Of a DNA stretch of 64,000 bases, positions 49,227 to 60,062 are shown piece by piece; the first letter of the stretch is position 1; the number at the start of each line of letters is the position of its first letter. The notes below the pieces were generated by a model. It was not told the DNA's origin. It ran no database searches and worked only from the letters and a program-made list of their open reading frames with translations. The translations under genes were made by a program, and so were the position numbers. The DNA is from Paratrimastix pyriformis (lineage: Eukaryota; Preaxostyla; Paratrimastigidae). The stretch lies in contig JAPMOS010000015.1 in the NCBI GenBank assembly GCA_027972325.1, forward strand, positions 1 through 64,000. Reading direction: 5' to 3'.

Positions 49227-50145
49227 TTAGCAGCAGTCTTTCTTCTCCTGCTTTGGTGGGACAAGGGGATTGACGGCGGATGGGTTGGGAACAGGCTTGG
49301 GGGCCATTCCTTGCCCGAGCCTGGGTGAGTGTGAGCATGCGAGGAATGATGGAATGTGTGCGGACTTGTTTTTGATTTCGGCAGCGATTCTCAAGAAGGC
49401 CTTCTCAACGTTCACACCGGTCTTTGCTGAGGTCTCAATCAAAGGAATCGAATGCCTCTAACGAGATGAGATCGAAATGTGGGGAGCGAATATATCAACT
49501 GAGGCTGCAAGCAAGAAGACCTCAGCAAACTCCTGAGCCTGCGCGGCTTCGACTTGCCTTTTTGTCACCATATCCGCCTTATTGCCAACGAGAAGCTTGC
49601 ACACATTCTCGCTTGCATAACGATCAATCTCATTCAGCCACAGCTGGACATCGTTGAAACTTTCGGAATCTGTGACGTCATAAACAATGATGATACCCTG
49701 TGCACCACGGTAATAGCTGGAAGTAATGGTCCGGAACCGTTCCTGCCCGGCCGTGTCCCACTGCCGAAAGAAGTGCGGAACAATTAGGCAGAAGAAGGTG
49801 CCGACACAGACAATTTGAAGTTTCACCACCTTACCATCAAGCTCTGTGTCAAGGAAAGGTAAAAAAAACAAAGATGGGAAAGAACAATGGGGAAAAAGAT
49901 GGTATTTTTCGGCTGAAACCAAGATGATCCAGACCTATGGTTCGAATTTTGAAATCAACACCAATTGTTGAAATATATGAGTCCGTATATGTTTCGTCTG
50001 CGAACCGCAGAAGGAGGCAGGACTTGCCGACAGCAGAATCGCCAATGAGCAAGAGCTTGAAGAGATGATCGCTAAAAATTGTCCACCAAAAAAGGTTGGT
50101 CGAAATGTACGGTCTTCCCACCGAAGAGGCAGACTAATCAGTCAT
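49227..50145 (-). CDS. RAB1: Rab1/Ypt1 small GTPase
   Basis: Controls ER-to-Golgi vesicle tethering on early Golgi membranes. Exon 1 is tiny: ATGACTGATTA (start 50145), then donor GTCTGC and acceptor TTTTTAG, giving [20 protein letters not shown]. Motifs: P-loop GDSAVGKS, switch [35 protein letters not shown] (switch II), GNKADM, ETSAKTG, and the C-terminal CC that is prenylated (KQEKKDCC). Six exons with donors GTCTGC, GTCTGG, GTCTGT, GTCTTC and GTCCGC; each rejoins in frame to the expected Rab sequence, for example [19 protein letters not shown]. All GTP-binding residues are intact. Lower GC than the flanking genes. Confidence 0.95.
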
Positions 50146-50379
50146 CGAGGAGAAAAAAAGGTGTTGGCCCCCCGGGGAAGATGAGATTTTGCAGGGAAAA
50201 CCACGGATGGGCAGGACACGGAGCACGAGCTGAACTCATGGGAGGAATGTTTCATGTTCTCCCTTGCAAATACACAGCATGTCTTGGGAGTTCCAGCTTC
50301 CACTGCATTCCCAGGCCTCAGATCACTTTAGCTTTGCGGATTAGCACTTGGCACCCAACATCGCACCACCACGACTCGT
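50146..50379. other. Promoter side of Rab1
   Basis: 234 bases with no coding signal, upstream of the Rab1 ATG on the minus strand and downstream of the small unknown gene. Confidence 0.4.
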
Positions 50380-50836
50380 TCATGTCAGCACTCTGTCAGT
50401 CCACCCAACGAAACATCGATCCCGATAAAATTTAGCTCGGACGTTGGGGTCCTTCCAGTCGCTCATAGGCACGGATGCGCTCACAGGGTGCCGGTACGAC
50501 TCCGGGGACAGACCGACAGAGAGCGAGAGCAGCCCGTGCTTTTTGGCTGTCCTTCTCCAGAGCTCCCAGTGCCGCCATTCTCGATCCACAGGATGTGCTG
50601 GGGCATCCGAAGATGTTTGCGGCCCGTCCTGGGTAGTGACGATCAAGGCTCTGCGGAACCTTTTCATCATCACCGCATGCTGCTGCAGCGTATGCGCCAC
50701 GATCGTCTTCAGCGAGGTCTGGTGGTGCTCAACGAGTTATGTCGCTCTGCTTGTCGAAGAAGCGCACCGGCGAGGAAAAACAAGATCTTCGAGGTCTTTT
50801 CTGGAGAAGATGACGCTGCATCCCGGCAGTATATAA
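50380..50836 (-). CDS. Small protein of unknown function
   Basis: The main frame (about 50710-50380) reads TIVAHTLQQHAVMMKRFRRA, then REWRHWELWRRTAKKH, and ends SDWKDPNVRAKFYRDRCFVG before WTDRVLT. An intron of about 40 bases (donor GTGCGC) could join it to MQRHLLQKRPRRSCFSSP starting near 50830, giving a basic N-terminus that would suit a mitochondrial targeting peptide (inference). Rich in Arg, Trp and His. I recognise no family. A plus-strand frame covers the same DNA (50488-51042) and cannot be fully excluded. Confidence 0.35.
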
Positions 50837-51042
50837 TAACAGGAGATCACAAAGGGTGGGATGTTCTTCTGTTTTTTTGGAACCAGATAAAAAAAAACTC
50901 TTCATACCGCAAGCCATCCCCTCCCCACCCCCGCAAAGGTGGTAGGGAGACGATCATCAAGGCCCCAAGAACCCCAGCGCCCCCGAAGGGACAGAGGGGC
51001 TCAATCGGAGGCCACCTTCCCGCTCAGAACGGCTTGCCATGA

Positions 51043-51159
51043 CGGTAATCGTCAGAGTTTTTGGTGTTGCCTTTATTGGAAAATAAAGGGTAAGAACGTA
51101 CTACAGAAATGATTCTGTACGAGTACGGTCTTAAGTTTTCACTTGGAACGGGCGCCCTC
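51043..51159. other. 3' flank of WD40 gene
   Basis: AT-richer stretch containing CCTTTATTGGAAAATAAAGG, a near-palindrome with AATAAA on both strands (about 51069-51090). It is a plausible poly(A) signal region for the minus-strand WD40 gene ending at 51160. Confidence 0.45.
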
Positions 51160-53699
51160 TTATCGGCGAGTCAATCGGGGAAGAATTATGGGACAACCGC
51201 AAAAATGCGGACCTGTTTGGTCTGCCCCGATGGAGAAGATCACGTCTTCACCTGGCACGTGAACCAGTTGCGTGAGGCCCAACGAATGCACTCGCGTCAG
51301 GCCGCCCAGCCGGGAGAAATTCAATGCCGGGTCGACTGCCTCCGATGATCGACCCACGATGGTGATGCCCAGCGGGGCCACATCCACGCGGCGGGACCCC
51401 TGGGTCGTCGGAGTGGTTCGGTGGGTATCCCGAGCTGTCGGGTGATGATCGCTGCATGACAAAAAAGGTTGGCATGGTCAGACATGTCTATCGTCCACCG
51501 TGACATTTTTCAAGGGGCGAGGACACTGGACGGAGATCGACCTGAGAATGTCGACATCCCTGTGGGGGATGAAGACCACGAACTCCCCGCGGGCCGTCCC
51601 CGCGAAGAGGGCCCCGTCGGCCCCGAAGCGGTTGGGTGCCGTGTATGAGAGGCTCGTCACCCACCTGCGCACGGCCCATCCCCCCGGCACCAGCAGCCGG
51701 CGCCACAGCCCCCAGAAACGCAACGCCATCCCTCCATCGGTGAGCAGATGGACAATCAGCAGCTCGCGTCGGATCTGAACATCCAAACACATCGACACAC
51801 ACAGACGCACAGGGCACAGCAGACAGGCCCAGACCGACGTGCACACGACGCCCGGAGGGGGTGCGGACAGTTTGCTCCTCTGGGAGCCGCGACACAGACA
51901 CGGACACGGACACGGACACACACAGACGACACACATGACCATGGGAGGCGGGCAGTTTGCTCTTCTGGGAGCCGCGACACAGACACGGACACGGACACAC
52001 CCAGACGACACACATGACCATGGGAGGCGGACAGTTTGCTCTTCTGGGAGCCGCGACACAGACACGGACACGGACACACCCAGACGACACACATGACCAT
52101 GGGAGGCGGACAGTTTGCTCTTCTGGGAGCCGCGGGTGTCGCTCATCAGGAACTCGTTCTCGTCCAGCATGGCCGTGTGGGTGATGTGGTGCGTCGCCAG
52201 GAATCTGCGCGTGAGAGAGAGAGAGGGGGGGGGGGGGGTGAGGCAGGTGGGCGATGGGGAGGGGAGGGAGGAGGAGAATGGTGAGGTGGTATCCTGGAAT
52301 CGCGCGTGTGTGTGTGTGTGTGTGGGGGGATAGGATGACGGGTGATGGGTGAGAAATGGCGCGTCGCCAGGAACCGTGCGGGCGGGGCAACATGGGATGA
52401 TGAGGGCACAGGCGGTGTGCGATGATGAATGGGGTGGGGGGGAGGGACACCTCATCGGGCTGGTGGATTGACGGGGTGGTGGAAGGAGGATTGAGGATGG
52501 GGTGGACGCCGGGCAGGACTGGAGTGACCAATGAACAATGGACAATAATGGTGGAAGGGAATGGAATGGGCAACAGGAGCGTGGAAACATCAGGGCAATG
52601 GAGGGATGGACTGCAAGGATGGCAGGTCAAACAGAGTGGAGGGGAGGGAGGATGGAAGGTGGATGGAGGACGTGGGGAATGGAAGAGATGAAGAATGGGG
52701 GGGGAAGAGACCAAGGGAAGGGAAGGGATGGACAAGGAAGAGTGGGGGCGGACAGGGGGGGGATGGACAGGGAGGATGGGTCCAAGAGTGGAACGGCTGT
52801 GTATCGTGGCTCGCTCCCAACCCTCCCCCCCCCCCGGGGATCCACAGACAAGGGCGTGGCCTCGGCGTGGGCGCGCTCGGGCCGTGGCGGAGATTCGGTG
52901 GGGTTGCTGCGACCAGGGGTGAATGTCTCGACCGCATGGGGGTGGGGGCTGCAGACGAGGAGAGGTCCCGCAGCACGACGTAGGGCGAGAAGAACGGGTA
53001 GAGCAGGAGGTCTCGGCCTGCACAACCACCGCGGGTGGGAGACGTGAAGATCGGCCGCAGGGGTGAATGAACCGGGGGGGCGACAGACCAGGCGACGCCA
53101 CCCATACCCGGATGGTACAGTCGGCACTGCTCGAGAAAACGTACATTCCATAGTCGGCCATCGAGAAGACCTAACCCCCCGGGATGGAGATGATCCAATG
53201 CCTCGCTTTTCCGAGCAGACCGAGCCGGTGTGTCCAACAAGGGTTTGCACAACAGTTCCCTGGGGCTTATTCGGAGAGAAAGGATCCCAGGCTGCCGAGG
53301 ATGATTGTGATGAACTGCTGTGCGTTGGAGCAGACCTCGGATGGTCCGATCCGCCGACCCGGACATGAGGAGCGAATACCGTTCAAGCCAAAGGAGGCAG
53401 TACACAGGACCGCCGTGCCCATGCAAGGTCAAACTGGGGGTTTCGACCCGCTTTGCAGCCTGGATTTTTTTATATACGTCGATTTGCCCATTCGAGCGCG
53501 CAATAAACAACGTGTTTTGCGTGGGCACATAGAGGGAAGCCGTGACCGCTGTCGAAGTTGGTGTGGTGCGGGCAAGAGCGAGCGGGTCATCATGCGTCTC
53601 GTTTTTTTGTTCGTTTCGTGGAGGAGCAAGGACAAATTCTTGCTCGAGATCGAGTTCTAGTGAGAGGGAAATGAACTGCGTTTGCTGTTCGTCAGCCAT
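51160..53699 (-). CDS. WD40-repeat protein
   Basis: Start ATG at 53699 (MADEQQTQFISLSLELDLEQ). Blades: NTLFIARSNGQIDVYKKIQ, HGHGGPVYCLLWLERYSLLM with SGSADRTIR, QTLVGHTGSVCS near 53250, YGMYVFSSSADCTIRVW near 53160, LLLYPFFSPYVVLRDL near 53000, TAMLDENEFLMSDTR near 52170, then IRRELLIVHLLTDGGMALRF near 51770, DGALFAGTARGEFVVFIPHR near 51600, and a last exon with VHVPGEDVIFSIGADQTGPH near 51230. Orthology unknown. Different from the WD40 gene at 42.4-48.9 kb. One intron holds a 79-base minisatellite. Exon borders after 53,300 are approximate. Confidence 0.7.
51866..52131. repeat. 79-base minisatellite in WD40 gene intron
   Basis: Three full-length periods begin at about 51943, 52022 and 52101 (GGGAGGCGG(A/G)CAGTTTGCTC), with a partial, slightly different unit from 51866. 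On the coding strand each unit contains GTCCGC and GTCTGG, both matching the local 5' splice-site consensus, and a degenerate TGTCCG array. Confidence 0.9.
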
Positions 53700-54166
53700 T
53701 GCAACATTTCAACATTGCTTTTCAAAAAGTTTTCAACTGAGCAGTACCCAGGGGTTCAAGCCGCGTAATTGATTGACAGAAAGGGGATGATGACGAGTGA
53801 TGGGACCCGACTGCTTCCTTTTCGGTGCAACTGATGTGCTGACTCCATCAACTGACCGATCCCACAGCAGCTCACCGGAAGCAATGGCCAGATGCTCTGT
53901 CTGCCACTCTTACCCGACCGTGTCGCTCCGTCCCTGACGCTCCGCAGCAAAGGCCTCCAGCAGCAGGCAGGTGTTCCAAATATTTCCATCCCCTCCTGGG
54001 TCTCTCTTACCCGGCCCCTCCCCGCTCTTTTCTTCGTTGTTCTCCCCGCCAATACGTTTTCCCTCTCCCACATTCCGCTCAGATCGCTCGTTTTCTTTCA
54101 TTCCCCCTCGTGATGGCCACTTTTTGCGGGCGACCACAGATGAAATGAAGCACCCACGTCTTGTCG
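53700..54166. other. Intergenic region upstream of WD40 gene
   Basis: No convincing gene on either strand. It contains the promoter side of the WD40 gene starting at 53699 and possibly the end of the small coiled-coil gene. A pyrimidine-rich stretch spans about 53980-54110. Confidence 0.4.
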
Positions 54167-54967
54167 TCATTCCGCCCATCTGGCGGCGGATGGGTTCACA
54201 AACACGAACGCCCACGGACTGCCATGTGGACGAGTCCGACCGTAAACAGATCCACGAGGAGCGCAGCCCCCCGAAGTGCTCCCCGAAGTGCTTTCGAGGG
54301 GAGGGAGGGAGGGAGGGAGGGAGGGAGGGGAGGGAGGGAGGGAGGGAGGGAGGGAGGGAGGGGAGGGGGAAGGGAAAAAATGCCCCGGATTTTTTCGTGA
54401 TCGCAAAAGTGCCAAATGTCCCGTGTTTCGGGGGGGGGGGGGGGGGGGATAGGCGAGACGTGTCGATTTCATGCGCCGGCTCTTCGTGTCTTGGCTCGAC
54501 GCCCACTGCGCGCTCGTGAGATGAGGCGGGGATGCCATCGCGGCAGCACTCGGCGGAGCCAAAGCTCGAGAGGCGCATGCGCATTTGAAAGGAACAACTT
54601 CATGTCCCTGGCAAGAAAGACACCTCTCAACATGGTGGAAAAAGTGGTCGGTCATCGGGCGGGCCCGGTAGGCTTCCTCACAGGGATTTTTGAGAGCGGA
54701 TGCAAGCGCTATGCCGTCGTGGAAAAATTGAGCTGGAGATGACAAACAAGTTCAAACCTGGTCTGCCCTACGAGCAGCTTCCATGGACAGAGCATCATTC
54801 TTGAGTTGCCCGATTTTCTGGACATAATCTCGATCGAGATCGGAAATCTTTTGCAGCTCGGCATTGATCGTGTCAATGTGTGTTCTGTTGTATTCGTTGA
54901 TGTCACGGTTAATCCGATCGCGCTTCTCATGTTGCGGCTTAAACTCATCACGGCCAGTAAGTTCCAT
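54167..54967 (-). CDS. Small coiled-coil protein, unknown family
   Basis: Exon 1 (54967 to about 54765) encodes MELTGRDEFKPQHEKRDRIN, then NEYNRTHIDTINAELQKISD and DRDYVQKIGQLKNDALSMEA, a charged heptad-like helix. Donor GTAGGG with acceptor CTCCAG gives a second exon with QFFHDGIALASALKNPCEEA and MTDHFFHHVERCLSCQGHEV. The 3' end is unclear: a GTCTCG donor near 54460, followed by a long C run, suggests at least one more intron, and the GGGA-repeat region at 54298-54372 is unlikely to be coding. The lower limit given is the outer stop of the frame. No family recognised. Confidence 0.45.
54298..54372. repeat. GGGA tetranucleotide array
   Basis: About 17 units of GGGA/GAGG on the plus strand, probably in an intron or the 3' region of the small coiled-coil gene. 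A G run follows at about 54430-54448. Confidence 0.9.
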
Positions 54968-55051
54968 GAGTTGAGAACGGTTGGATGGTGGCTTGGACCT
55001 TTTGGGCGTTGCACACTATGATTGCGAAAGCGTTTTTCCGTTCGTCGATTT
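54968..55051. promoter_or_regulatory. Compact divergent promoter
   Basis: 84 bases between the start of the coiled-coil gene (minus) and the RhoGAP ATG at 55052 (plus). No TATA-like element. Inferred from gene positions. Confidence 0.4.
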
Positions 55052-56667
55052 ATGAAAGGTATTCCTCGTGTTTTTCTCGACTCTTTTATTCATTGATGCC
55101 TCTAGGGGAGAAGCTGTTCTTTGGCCAGAGCCTCGCAGCCATTCTCTCGAGGCCGGAGAATAATCCACTGCCACAGGTTTTGGTGGCTTCTTTTCGCGTC
55201 ATTTTGGAGAGCGGCTTCATTAGTGATGACCTTTTTCGAAACACCTCCGTCCCCGGCCTGCCGAATCTTCGAGCCGAAATTGATCGAGGTCATTCATTTC
55301 ACATTCCCGTGTTGTGTGACTGACCCGCTGCAAAGATGGCGCCGTTCATTTTCGCTCCAGGATTGACGAGGAGTTTCTCGCAATTGCCGTGGTCAAGGCA
55401 TTCCTTCACGACTTGCCAGAGCCCTTGATCCCCTTTGCGCGCTACTGGGACTTTTTGGCTGTTGCCTGTCTGTGTCCCGCGGCTCTCACGCCACCAAACT
55501 CCTTGTACAGCTCTCTCTGAAGAACGCCATCAAGTGCAGGATCTATGGACCCTTGTGCAAGCGTTACCTCCGCAAAACTATCAGATTCTGCTTTTTCTGG
55601 TTCGACAAATCAACGAAATCGCCCGACGGTCCGCGAATGGCAATGTCTGCGTTCAGCCAGCCCCTGTCGGCTTGGGCTCATTTTCCTCGCAGGCATTGCG
55701 GAAATCAGGGGCGCGTTCACTCGCGTCCGATATCCTGCGCCCTCCCCGGACTGCGTGCGATTTGACGCCGATCTCGGAGCGGGATGCGGCTGCTCGGGTC
55801 TTCGAGGAAATCTTCGGGGCACCTGACCGTTATTTCCCCGTCCGTGTCGACACTTGTCGCCGCGCAAAACATCACCACACCGCGTAGGAGCTCGGGACCA
55901 CAATCGAGCCCATGCCTGTCGGGCCCCTCGCTCCAGGCGCAGCAAAAACCGATTCCGCCACCCCGGCCGAGTCTCCGATGTTTTCGCCCCCACCACGCCC
56001 GCCCTCCCCATTACCCTTTACACCTCCGCAAGCCGCCCGATCTCCCGGGATCGTCGAGGCACATGAATCTCCTCCTCCCCCGAACTCATCCTGCCTGTCG
56101 GTTGCGACCACCCTGCCGGCAGCAGCGACCCCATTGAGTATGGCCCCGTATCGCGACTGTCCAGCGTCCACTTCGGCCCTCTCGCCGTACCAACCGCCCA
56201 GCTACTACTTCCCCACCCAGCCGCCGCCCAACACCCCCTGCAACATGGACGACTGCTGTTCGCCCACTCCGCTCCGCCCCTGGCTGGCCGAGAACGCCGA
56301 GCCGGAGCCCGTGGTCCAGGTGGTGCCCACAACAGGCGCCACCACCCTGGGCGACAGCCGCTCAAGCACCAGCACCACCCCTGGTCCCCTGAAGGACGTC
56401 GGACTCCCCCAGCAGCCCGAGGTGGTTTCGGGTCTGCATCATTCGCTGTTTGCCTTCTCGATTTTCATCCCCTTCGCATCATCGCAGGGAGCGCCGGGAG
56501 GCAGTGCTGCCACCACTGCCTCATCATGTGACTATGACAGACTGCTCAGCGTTGGCGGTGACGGGGGGAGTCCAGAGGACATGACGTCGGCTCTCAATCT
56601 CTCTTTGAATTCAGTCCGCTTGTCGCGCATGCCAGATTTACACATCACAAAACGACACGCCGCGTGA
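55052..56667 (+). CDS. RhoGAP-domain protein with Pro-rich tail
   Basis: GTPase-activating protein for Rho-family GTPases, acting on the actin cytoskeleton. Exon 1 is seven bases (ATGAAAG, 55052-55058); a 47-base intron (donor GTATTC) joins it to give MKGEKLFFGQSLAAILSRPE. The RhoGAP fold follows: VLVASFRVILESGFISDDLF with FRNTSVPGLPNLRAEIDR, where the Arg in LFRN is the likely catalytic finger; EEFLAIAVVKAFLHDLPEPL; LPPQNYQILLFLVRQINEIA. Further donors: GTCATT, GTCTGT and GTCCGT. The rest (about 55890-56667) is Pro/Ser/Thr-rich and probably disordered; a possible additional intron at 56420-56487 is unresolved. The RhoGAP domain starts almost at the first residue, so there is no N-terminal targeting domain. 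Confidence 0.82.
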
Positions 56668-56717
56668 CGACGACCAAAGCAGAGAAACGAGCAACGGAGG
56701 GGTAGATGTAACACTGC

Positions 56718-58770
56718 TCATGAGGTCTTGTCCTTCGCTCCCCTGGGTGCCGGAGCATCAGCCGAGGAGGCGGCCGGCTGAGGTGAAGACGAAGCGGCGG
56801 GCAGCGGTGGTGTTGGGGTCTGATCGGGCAGCTTGCCGATGCTCACGTCCATGGGGGGCAGCTCGTTCTTGGTGGCCGGCTCGTTGGTGAACCACAGGCG
56901 GACAGAACCCAAGGCCGAGGAGAGGTCGATCACCTGGGGGGGGGGGGGGGGGGCAACAGCCACACGGTGGAGATGCAGCACCAAGCCCGTGAGGTGAGAT
57001 GACATCTGCTGCACCGAGCCGGATGGGCTTTTTGGTCAGTGCTGTCCCCCCTGGGCGCGCTCGCACGACAGTGTTGGGCGGAGGGCGGGGTCATGTACCC
57101 GTGCTTGTGAATCTGCGCCCATTTCATGTTGCGGCGGGTGGGCTGGGTGGGCGTGGGCGGACCTGTGGGCCCTCCCCGCCCCCGGAGGTGCCGTGGATCT
57201 TCTTGCAGTCGCTGAGGAGGGTGTAGTCCTGGCCGCGGGTCTCCCCAGTCGCCTCGACGGCGCCCTCGAGTCCGCTGGTCAGCGTATGCACCCAGCACGT
57301 CGGCAGCCTGACGTGCCAGGGGGAATGATGGCGGCGGTGTGGTGCAGTGGTGGTGACGATTGGGCGATGATTGGGCGATGATTGGGCGATGGTGACAGTT
57401 GGTAGTGGTCATGGTGGTGGTGGTGGTGGGGGGGAAGCCGACCTTGAGCGTGGCCAGCACCGACCCGACGCCCTCCATGCGGACGGCCACGTGACCCGTG
57501 GCGACGTTCCGCAGTTCGACGATGCCATCCTGGCCGCGCACCATCAGCCGGCCCAGCTGGTTCTGCAGCTCGGCCATCGTCCGCGGGGCGGGCGGCGCCT
57601 CGCCGGCCTTTGACTTGGCGGCTGTTCCCCGGGTGGACGAGGCCTTGCCGCTGTTGCTGCTGCTGTCGCCCGGGAAGCAGGCCGCCGTCACCAGCTGCAC
57701 GTCCTCGAAGCGCATCAGGCCTGGAGGGATGACAGATGCACGTGGTGCGTGTGGAGCAAAGGGCCTCTCAAATGACGTGGTGTGAGCGTGCAACAGGCGT
57801 GTGAATGTGTTTCGGTGGGCTCCGGACCTGACTGCAACTCGCCGATGACCTCGTGGCAGGTGGCGCTGGCGAGGCTGAAGGGCATAGTCTTTGCAACCAT
57901 GGTAATCGAACGGGCCAAGATCCCGTGGACAATGGCCGTCCCTGTCAACCGGCGGCACAAACGTCATGGGCCAAAAACCAGGGGGGAAGCAGACCGCGGC
58001 CGGCGGCAGAGAGGCCGACTTCGTTGCTGATTAGAGCCTCGACGGACATGTGGCCGTCAACCGTGGAGAGATCCACGCGACCAAGGCAGCGCACCTTGCG
58101 CAGGGTCATGGGGCCCCGGGTGGTGCGCGCCTGGAGGGAGCGACACACCACGTTCTGAGATTGGGAAAGGTGTGCTGAGACATGGTGGGCGATGAGACGA
58201 CACAGACATTGAGGGTCAGACTGCCCCCGTTGGCCGCGAGCGAGAGGTCGCCGAGGGCTTCGTTGAGATGCCCATCGATGCGAACGTTCTAGCCCAAAGA
58301 GTTGGTTTGGGTGCCAAGCAGCATGAAAAACCAACCTTTGCAAGCGCTTCCACCTTCGTGACCTTCGAGAACGTCCTGGGGATATGCAACTCGAATGTAC
58401 AGCGATCACCAAGGACCACCGACTTAAAGAAGGAGGGCTATCGAGGCGTGGAGTGAGTGGGAGTGAGAACTTAGAGAAAACAAACTTGGAAAAGGAGGGA
58501 CTTCCCTTCCTTCACCGATGATGTGACTTTGGGCATAATGAATCGGGCACGAATGGGGAGAATCGAACTCTTGATACAAGTTACGGAGTATTTGTCTGCG
58601 TCCACCACACGCATCAAATAATTACCTGAGGAAGTGTTGAGCACGATTTTTTTGCATGAGAGGTCGGGTCTGAATTCAAGTTTGGATTTCCGAACAAAGA
58701 GAGGGGAAATAAGTCGCAAAATGACAAAGAAAAGCAGGCTGTATAAAAAGACGGCACCCCAAATTGACAT
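56718..58770 (-). CDS. Membrane-anchored beta-repeat (DUF4097/FAM185A-like) protein
   Basis: Start ATG at 58770. An N-terminal hydrophobic segment (IWGAVFLYSLLFFVILRLIS, residues about 3-22) looks like a signal anchor. Then KLEFRPDLSCKKIVLNTSSG, VVDADKYSVTCIKSSILPIR, and, across introns with donors GTTTGT and GTTGGT, TFELHIPRTFSKVTKVEALA, NVRIDGHLNEALGDLSLAAN, LRKVRCLGRVDLSTVDGHMS, VEALISNEVG, IVELRNVATGHVAVRMEGVG and DLSSALGSVRLWFTNE. Short beta-strand repeats with turns at Gly/Asp/Asn resemble the DUF4097 adhesin-like fold (also in FAM185A); this family call is tentative. The C-terminus is Pro/Ala-rich. Divergent from AlaX. Function unknown; probably facing the lumen or outside. Confidence 0.6.
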
Positions 58771-58817
58771 ACGGGAAAGAGACGGAAGAGCACTGAGGGA
58801 ATACCCATTGTTCCACG
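58771..58817. promoter_or_regulatory. Compact divergent promoter
   Basis: Only 47 bases between two opposed ATGs (58770 minus and 58818 plus). Transcripts or promoters must overlap. No clear core element. Confidence 0.45.
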
Positions 58818-59803
58818 ATGGCGACACGTTGTCTTTATTTGGACGGGGTTGAGGGCATGAAGACCCTGCAATGCACCACCGTAATGGTGAACTGTCGTTT
58901 AAAGGAACCATCACACGCCCCCTCGCCAGCGGCAGTCCCCGCTGTCGTCTATGATGTTGTTTTGGGCAGCACCGTGATGTACCCCCAAGGTGGCGGGCAG
59001 CCAAGTGATAATGGTATCTTAACAATTTCTACCAACCCACCTCTCGTATTTAATGTCACCGATGTCCGTTCCGAGTCCGGCGTTGTGCATCACTACGGTC
59101 AATTCGCTGCCGCCACTGCGGATCCTCTTCCGGAGGCTGGAACCCCAGTGGAGGTGAGCGTTGATCCACGCAGGCGCGCTCTCAACAGTGCCCTGCATTC
59201 TGCTGGACACCTGCTCGACTCTTGTATGCGCAGAATCGGCTGCAATCTTTTCCCAACCAAGGGCTACCATTTCCCACCTTCCCCATATGTGGAATATGAA
59301 GGGCAGATCCCCGCCGAACTGAAAGAGACAATTGTGCAGCGCCTTCAAGAGGCCGTTACCGATGCCATTGCCCGGAATGAGCCCGTTGCCATTGTCTGGC
59401 GTTTCATCACATCACCTGGCACATCCCGAACACTTCATTCTTTAGCGGCCCGTGGCGCCCTCCGATCTGCAGAGTATCTGCGATGCCGGGCTGTTTGCCC
59501 ATGGGAACCCATACGCCAGCCTCCCCGAGGTGCGGGTGGTCACGCTGGCCGGGGCTGCCTGCCCCTGTGGCGGCACCCACGTGACCCACGTGGGCGATCT
59601 GAAGCAGGTCTGTCCCCCATGGCCCTTTGGCGGTGGGACCCAGGGCGATATGGTTTGGGCGCTGGATGCGAGGAGGCTCCAACCTCTGCTGATATTCCCC
59701 TCGACCGTCTCTCCTCCCCCGGGGGCAGGTGGTCATCGAGAAGGTGAAGGCGAAGGGGAAGAATATCCGCGTCTCGTACGCCCTGCCGACCTTTGCCGCC
59801 TGA
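58818..59803 (+). CDS. alaX: Alanyl-tRNA editing protein AlaX
   Basis: Free-standing editing domain that hydrolyses mischarged Ser-tRNA(Ala) or Gly-tRNA(Ala), backing up alanyl-tRNA synthetase. Three exons: 58818-59393, 59446-59607 and 59729-59803 (donors GTCTGG and GTCTGT), 270 residues. Motifs: PQGGGQPSDNG, the first zinc pair in ALHSAGHLLDSC (HxxxH), TKGYHFPPSPYVEYEG, and the second zinc pair in CPCGGTHVTHVG (Cys and His). The protein ends IRVSYALPTFAA, without the C-terminal extension of animal AARSD1, so it is of the AlaX-M/S type. All metal ligands are present. Start ATG at 58818. No mitochondrial targeting signal is obvious. Confidence 0.92.
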
Positions 59804-60062
59804 CGGACACGTCGACTCCACTTTCCCGGAATAGTCGCACGATGAAGATCATAACCCCAACGTGTGCCGTTTGGGGAGGGGCACGTCGTGTTGATATCTT
59901 CAGCTTCGAGGGCGCGGGGCGAGGGGGGAGGAAGAGGGAGATGGAGGCGGGGGGATAGCAACAAAGTGCAACCCTGTACAGAAGAAGACCCTTGTTGTCA
60001 CGCGGCAGGCGGGGGGGTGGGCGAGGGGAGGGGAGGGGAGGTGCGAGCCCCAGGGGGGAGTG
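59804..60062. other. Convergent 3' region
   Basis: 259 bases between the AlaX stop and the likely end of the FAM184-like gene. A GGGGA-rich stretch at 60010-60035. No coding signal. Confidence 0.5.

Noticed and set aside
50488-51042. Plus-strand protein with KIFEVFSGEDDAASRQY
   Set aside because: No family match and it overlaps a minus-strand frame of comparable quality; evidence insufficient to choose it, though an AATAAA follows.
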